From: Limnanthes douglasii subsp. nivea
Taxonomy: Eukaryota > Streptophyta > Magnoliopsida > Brassicales > Limnanthaceae
Assembly: GCA_036936605.1 (NCBI GenBank)
Contig: JAUPFV010000002.1
Span: forward strand, 321,114,893-321,178,892
Length of the DNA stretch: 64,000 bases
Direction: 5' to 3'
In this document: one piece after another, positions 59,468-64,000 of the stretch
Position numbering within the stretch: the stretch's first letter is position 1
Layout: each line of letters opens with the position of its first letter
Program-made: the position numbers and the translations under genes
The notes under the pieces: generated by a model
Database searches by the model: none
Told to the model about the DNA's origin: nothing
Seen by the model: the letters and a program-made list of their open reading frames with translations, nothing else

Positions 59468-60300
59468 TATATATTAAATAAAACTTAGTTTGTTACCGGA
59501 CGGACCAGTGTATTTAAGTATCTTATAACAAATTTAAAATTCATACATTGTATACGGTAATAATAACAGAGCACTTGTAATGAAAATAAGTTAAACAACT
59601 CAAATTAAAACTATTTCAACATTTACTCTCAAAATCAAAAATAATAATTTATATTACTATTTCAACATTAGCTTTAACCCTTAGAAGGACACGTAATTAT
59701 GGATACATTACATTCATTCATCAAATGATTTGTTATAAACATTATAAATTCAACCGTTAACCATTTAAAATATTCAACTAATATTAGATAGTGTATTAAA
59801 AAAAGTATTGGAATATTATTAAACATTGTTTCCGCCGCATCATATTTTCTCTTTATTTTATATCTTATTTTACTCAATTTGAATACTCTACTTGTGGTGT
59901 GTACTATATGTCTTGTTAAATATCTTTCCATCCGCTTGACCTCATCTCATGTTCAGATAATTTTTTCAATGTATTTGTTAATTCTAAATTAATAATAATA
60001 TACTTATTCACTACAAGATGTTCACTTAATCCAAAACTTTGTGTTCAGTATAAAACCTCTTTTTTAATATCGCCTCAGAGAATGCATGATTATGTATTCG
60101 TAGAGAAATTATATGTCCAGTCGTGGTGGAAAAAAAAAATTAAACCTTGTCACCTACCAAATATAACTATACCAAATTTGTGTTCCACGATGAGTTGGAT
60201 CTTATCTTACGTATTACTATACTGATAGGTTAATTCCTTTTCTGGATTATTTGATTCCAAAATATAATTAAACCTAAACCTGATGCATACATTAATACCC
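59468..60300. other. Intergenic DNA upstream of the MADS-box gene
   Basis: There is no gene. Bases 59468 to about 60010 are present here but absent after copy 1 of family Z (the flanking ATGTTCACTTAATCCAAAAC is shared), so this is an insertion here or a deletion there. The remaining 300 bases would be the proximal promoter of the MADS-box gene. Confidence 0.5.
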
Positions 60301-60314
60301 TAGTGCCTCTTCTT

Positions 60315-60320
60315 TATAAA
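60315..60320 (+). promoter_or_regulatory. TATA box of the MADS-box gene
   Basis: TATAAA lies 71 bases upstream of the ATG at 60386, in the context CTTCTTTATAAACAACAC. It would place the start of transcription near 60345-60350 with a leader of about 40 bases. Confidence 0.6.
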
Positions 60321-60385
60321 CAACACAAATCCTATAATCTAGATACACAAAAAGGTTGAACTCTTCTTCTCTTTTTTCCGTCAAC

Positions 60386-60895
60386 ATGGTTAAGAGAAGC
60401 AATAGTTATATTGTTGACAGGGCTCAGAGGAAAACTAGCTACACGAAGAGAAGCGCAGGTATTTTGAAAATGGCTAAAGAGCTTGGCATCTTGTGTGATG
60501 TCAAAGTTTGTGCCATCATACAAAGCGAGTTCGACGCAGAACCCATCATTCAACCTCCTATTAATGAAGCTAGGCCTATTCTTCGAGAATTCATGAACAT
60601 GGCACCGGAGCAACGAGAGAAAAATATGCTCGACCAAGAGACATATCTACGCGAAAAAATCAAGAAAATTTGGCAGAAGTGTGGAGAGCAAAGCAAGAAG
60701 AATCATGACATGTGGATGACTCATGTTATGTTCCAGCTCGCGAACGGTGAGATCCAGGTAAAAGACCTCAGCTATGATGAACTCATATGGGTTATCGAGA
60801 TAAACAATCAGTACCGGAAAGATATTCAAGCGAGGTGCGAACTTCTCAAAAGAGCTGCAAGTACTTCAGTGAGTTCATCAGGGCCAACTCACTGA
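60386..60895 (+). CDS. Type I (M-gamma, AGL80-like) MADS-box transcription factor
   Basis: A single-exon frame of 169 codons. The ATG at 60386 (context CAACATGG) is chosen because the MADS domain starts there; an open extension to 60356 lacks ATG. The MADS domain is residues 2-52: RKTSYTKRSAGILKMAKEL, then LCDVKVCAIIQSEFDAEP. The C-terminal half follows the M-gamma pattern (LREFMNMAPEQREKNMLDQE, then MTHVMFQLANGEIQVKDLS), as in Arabidopsis AGL80/AGL62-class regulators of central cell and endosperm, which act as nuclear DNA-binding dimers. Several normally basic or conserved positions differ: KRS in place of KRR/KRK and LKM in place of LKK. DNA binding could therefore be altered. It has no frame damage and a plausible promoter. 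It may be a young lineage-specific copy or an early pseudogene. The surroundings are all repeats. Confidence 0.85.
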   Translation: MVKRSNSYIVDRAQRKTSYTKRSAGILKMAKELGILCDVKVCAIIQSEFDAEPIIQPPINEARPILREFMNMAPEQREKNMLDQETYLREKIKKIWQKCGEQSKKNHDMWMTHVMFQLANGEIQVKDLSYDELIWVIEINNQYRKDIQARCELLKRAASTSVSSSGPTH

Positions 60896-61830
60896 ATCCA
60901 GCATTCACAATTTATAAATTTCAGGCATTGGATGATGGTTATGTTGTCTTTTTCAGTTCATTGAAACTTCCATGAATTTTTTTAAAGTTTTTTTTCTTCA
61001 TCATGTTTTTGTCAGTCTATGTTTCTCCAGTTTGAAGTCTTGAGATATTTTCATGGCCGCTTATTTCTTTTATATTTTGTATCAACATTTATATGTACCG
61101 GTAAAAGATATAATTCAGTTATATCATTATCATAGTTTACAATATTTATAATTTGTTGATTACTGTGAAAGTATAATAATCTTATCAACCAACCTGATCC
61201 TTTCAAAACCTTTAAAATTCATTTTTAAAAATATAAAAACAAATTAACGGTGTTCAAATATATTATGATGTATTTTGTCAGATATATATGTTTTAATTAG
61301 TAAAATTAGTCATTTGTTTCTCTCAGGCTATCTATATATAAAATTATAGTGTAACATGGTACCGCTTTTTTTTTTTAAAGTTATCATGTTCGAGTTTTTA
61401 TTTTATCGATAACTCCTAGTTTTTTTATTTTTCTAATCAATAAATTTATTTGCTTTTTGTTTCTTTCTATTATTAGTACCGTATAATATGGTATCAAATA
61501 TATTTTGATCATATACGAGTTTGAATTTATTGATTGTTTGGTATTATGTTCTGTTCGAATGTTAGGGATTCTCAGTGTTTTTTATTTTTCTTGTTCATTA
61601 TCTTAGGTTTTGTTCGAATTTTAGGGATTTCGGGTGTTTTGTATTTTTCTTGTTCGGTTATTTATGCATATAAAAGAATCATTCCAAGTGTTAATAGTCA
61701 TTAATGAAATTAAATCACCATTAACCATTTGAGCGACAATCTTTTCAACAACATAAACATCATTTTTAGTAGTTTCTCCACCATTTCATCCACCAAAATT
61801 TCAGTAATGTTGCATCATTAGGAGATACCG
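60896..61830. other. 3' flank of the MADS-box gene and AT-rich DNA
   Basis: T-rich 3' region with no strong AATAAA before 61430 that I can assign. Near 61550-61670 an imperfect tandem pair, TTCGAATGTTAGGGATTCTC / TTCGAATTTTAGGGATTTCG, each followed by GGTGTTTT-like sequence, repeats at about 65 bases. Confidence 0.5.
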
Positions 61831-61837
61831 ATACCAC

Positions 61838-62260
61838 GTGCTGCTATCCACTGCGCCAGACCCTAGATTTTTGAGTAATTTAGGCAGTGCTACCCACTAC
61901 GTCATATGTACATTCATGTCTCGCCCAAGTATGTTCTCATCTCCTACTTCAGGTATTCTTTCATCCTTGTGGATTTTGGATTCTCGTATGTCTCGTCATA
62001 TGTTAACTTACATGTTATATTTTCTTTAATTCTCATATATCACCCGTGTATTTTTATATATGTCAGTGTTATATGAATGTCGGTAGAGAGTGTTGGTTCT
62101 ATTGCTACCCCTCGCATATCAATCACTCATATTTACTACATTCTCAACCTTATTTTAAATCTGGTTTAGGACAGTCAATTTTTCTAAGTTTGGTCATTGT
62201 GTATTTTTTTCTTTTGCTTTATGTGGAACTCTTCCCGTCCCGAACATCGCTAGTAAACAT
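61838..62260 (+). pseudogene. Decayed copia gag-protease relic
   Basis: The frame 61838-62029 contains SSLWILDSRMSRHML, the copia protease active-site block (WILDSGAS.HM in intact elements) with Gly changed. After a shift, the DNA near 62090-62150 reads MSVESVGSIATPRISITHIYY, the usual continuation. Nothing before 61838 or after 62260 can be read, and no LTRs are visible. Confidence 0.7.
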
Positions 62261-62945
62261 TCGTCAAACCAAAAATGCTATATCATCTTAAATTAATTTT
62301 ATAAAAAACGAATGCAGAACATAATATATTTTCTAAACAAAGTTCACCTTTATTGTTAGATCATTTGTAGTCGTACTTTTTAAATCTGCATGTCAAGTAA
62401 TGCCAACTACATATGTATTAATAGTATTAATTTTGATCCATCCTTAACTTTTATCTTTTACAAAAATAAATTTGATTTGATTTTCATATATTTTTAAAAA
62501 GATATATTTTTTAAATAAAAAAATTGATTTTGTTTCTATGTATTATTTAAAATATATGTTAAATATTAGTTTTGATTTTTTTATTTGCTCGAGTATATTC
62601 TAAAAGTACTTTTTAAATAATAAAGTTGATTTTATTTCATGCATCTTTTCTATAAAAATTGATTTTATTTCTATTAGCTTTTCAAAAATATCTTTTATGT
62701 AATGAATTTGATTTTAGTTCCATGTATCTTTTAAAATATCTTTTAAATATTGGAATTTATTTTGTTATATGATTATATCATATTTTTAAAATATCTTTTA
62801 AAATAATATGTTAAAAGTTTTTTTTTTTATAATTAATTTTTTATATCGGGTAACAAACTATTAAAATGGAAATAAAAATATTAAAAAAACTAAAGAAAAT
62901 GAAAAATGGAAGATTGAAAAAAAAGAAAATCATAATTTCCGGGTT
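62261..62945. other. Extremely AT-rich DNA with a degenerate tandem pattern
   Basis: Between about 62460 and 62770 the strings TTGATTTT(A/G)TTTC and TCTTTTAAATA recur at irregular spacing of about 60-70 bases, suggesting an old tandem repeat. No gene. Confidence 0.45.
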
Positions 62946-63227
62946 TTGTTAAGTCTCTCAGAATTTAATAAATACACTAAAACTATTAAATTGTTTTAAT
63001 TAACCTGTACTTTAACTCATTTAGTGGAGTAATTTTTGGAACGGTATACTCCAATCTATAATCACAACTCATCAAGAAACCTAACATTCGAATTAACTCT
63101 AAAGAATAAAACAAACAAGAATTCGGGAAAACCTAATACTCGAATCAACTCTACCACTTGGATTACTTTTTGGTGGAGAGACCAAATACCCTTTATGTGA
63201 GACTAGGTATTCGAAAAATGATGCCGT
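62946..63227. repeat. Family X fragment
   Basis: Matches 8401-8680 in the same orientation: AATTTAATAAA(T/G)ACACTAAA, AACCTGTACTTTAACTCATT, GGAACGGTATACTC and TTTTTGGTGGAGAGACC. It is joined at about 63228 to sequence that is near 51178 elsewhere, so this is a mosaic of two repeats. Confidence 0.65.
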
Positions 63228-63662
63228 TGAAAAATTTCACAGATAAAATAAATTACGATAATCAGATCAGTTACGGTATTAAAATTATTCAGCATATAAA
63301 TTGATAATCCTAAATTCATAATTGAAATTACCACCGGATATAGACATACAATTGATAATCCCAAAAGATCCATTTTACAAATAGATCCAACCCATTTAAA
63401 AAAAAAAACTCAATTATCTATAAAAACAAAACAATTACATCCCCAAATTAAAATATTTAACCCCAATTTCAAAATCAATTCTTCCTCCTCAAACTTTCTT
63501 TGTCATATTATCAAATTCATTAAGGGTAAAATTGTGTTTAAAATTTAAGTTTGGACTAATAGGTAAATAAAATCATATTTTGGTAGATATTGGTAAAATC
63601 TATTTGAGGCTGAACTTATTAGTAAATTGGATACGTTTTTATACCCAATTGGTATAAATCCC
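63228..63662. repeat. Segment shared with 51178-51315, then AT-rich DNA
   Basis: The first 125 bases match 51178-51315. The remainder (63365-63662) holds no gene. Confidence 0.5.
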
Positions 63663-64000
63663 TAAGGAAAACAACGAATACAGCCTGGTGAAAAGCGAAG
63701 CAAGATCCGATAACTACTCAAAATGAAAAGAACCAAACAAAATGTGGGTTCAAAAGATGAAGTACATTAATGTTAACAATAAATAAGACATCAAAAAAGA
63801 TAAATGGGCATATTTAAATGAATCAAAATCTCAAATAGGAATAGTCCACAAGTACAACAATCTAATAAGAACTTGTTATCAAAATTTTATATACCAAATT
63901 CCATTTAATCCACAAATAAAATGGATAATTTACAACCCAAAAGTAACATTAGTAAAGAATACTATAGATTAGAGTTGACTTCAACACATGAAAGTTTTGA
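63663..64000. repeat. Direct repeat shared with 53811-54075, cut by window end
   Basis: Begins TAAGGAAAACAACGAATACA and matches 53811 onward, with about 70 additional bases near 63710-63780. It continues beyond the window. Confidence 0.8.

Noticed and set aside
60356..60385. Ten-codon N-terminal extension of the MADS-box protein
   Set aside because: It has no ATG, and the MADS domain begins immediately after the ATG at 60386.
1..64000. tRNA, rRNA or snRNA genes
   Set aside because: I looked for characteristic tRNA T-arm and A-box strings and found only the short primer-binding sites. A covariance-model scan could not be run.

Overview
The window is AT-rich nuclear DNA from a flowering plant, probably a eudicot. 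The evidence is the dense mix of Ty1/copia and Ty3/gypsy LTR retrotransposons primed by initiator-Met tRNA (TGGTATCAGAGC sites), a TRIM, LINE remnants, a captured fragment of a plant 4-coumarate:CoA ligase-like gene and a plant type I MADS-box gene. I see only one candidate host gene, the single-exon AGL80-like (M-gamma) MADS-box gene at 60386-60895. Nearly everything else is transposable element or repeat. The species cannot be named from the sequence.

Layout. 1-12477: old, diverged direct repeats (called families X, Y and W here), a complete 787-bp TRIM with a perfect target-site duplication (TSD), a solo LTR of the same family, and a decayed copia polymerase relic bracketed by an inverted repeat. 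12478-16628: a young, internally deleted copia-type element (LTRs about 99% identical, 5-bp TSD) that carries a piece of a 4CL-like acyl-activating enzyme gene. 17037-35812: a four-level nest. Copia element A is split three times: by B (18111-22894, almost intact, one stop codon in RNase H), by C (24359-29601) and by D1 (29659-34566). D1 itself contains D2 (29905-34288). B, C and D2 have exact 5-bp TSDs and the TSD of D1 differs at one base. 35813-42120: a truncated Ty3/gypsy Tat-type element on the minus strand, with a 3' LTR, a polypurine tract and an antisense extra ORF with its own TATA box. 42640-50254: decayed gypsy pol relics on the plus strand and a second copy of the 4260-7090 block. 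50255-53330: two LINE zinc-binding-domain relics in opposite orientation flanking a foldback element with a 10-bp TSD. 53811-59467: a 2.4-kb direct duplication with a telo-box minisatellite that differs in copy number. 60300-60895: the MADS-box gene. 60896-64000: a copia protease relic and further repeat fragments.

Nothing here forms an operon or pathway; the logic of the window is insertion order. The most unusual items are the recent retrotransposon with a captured 4CL-like fragment, the four-level nest, and the antisense ORF of the Tat element. All family assignments come from reading motifs by eye. No alignment or database search was run, so LTR difference counts are manual and boundaries of old repeats are approximate.
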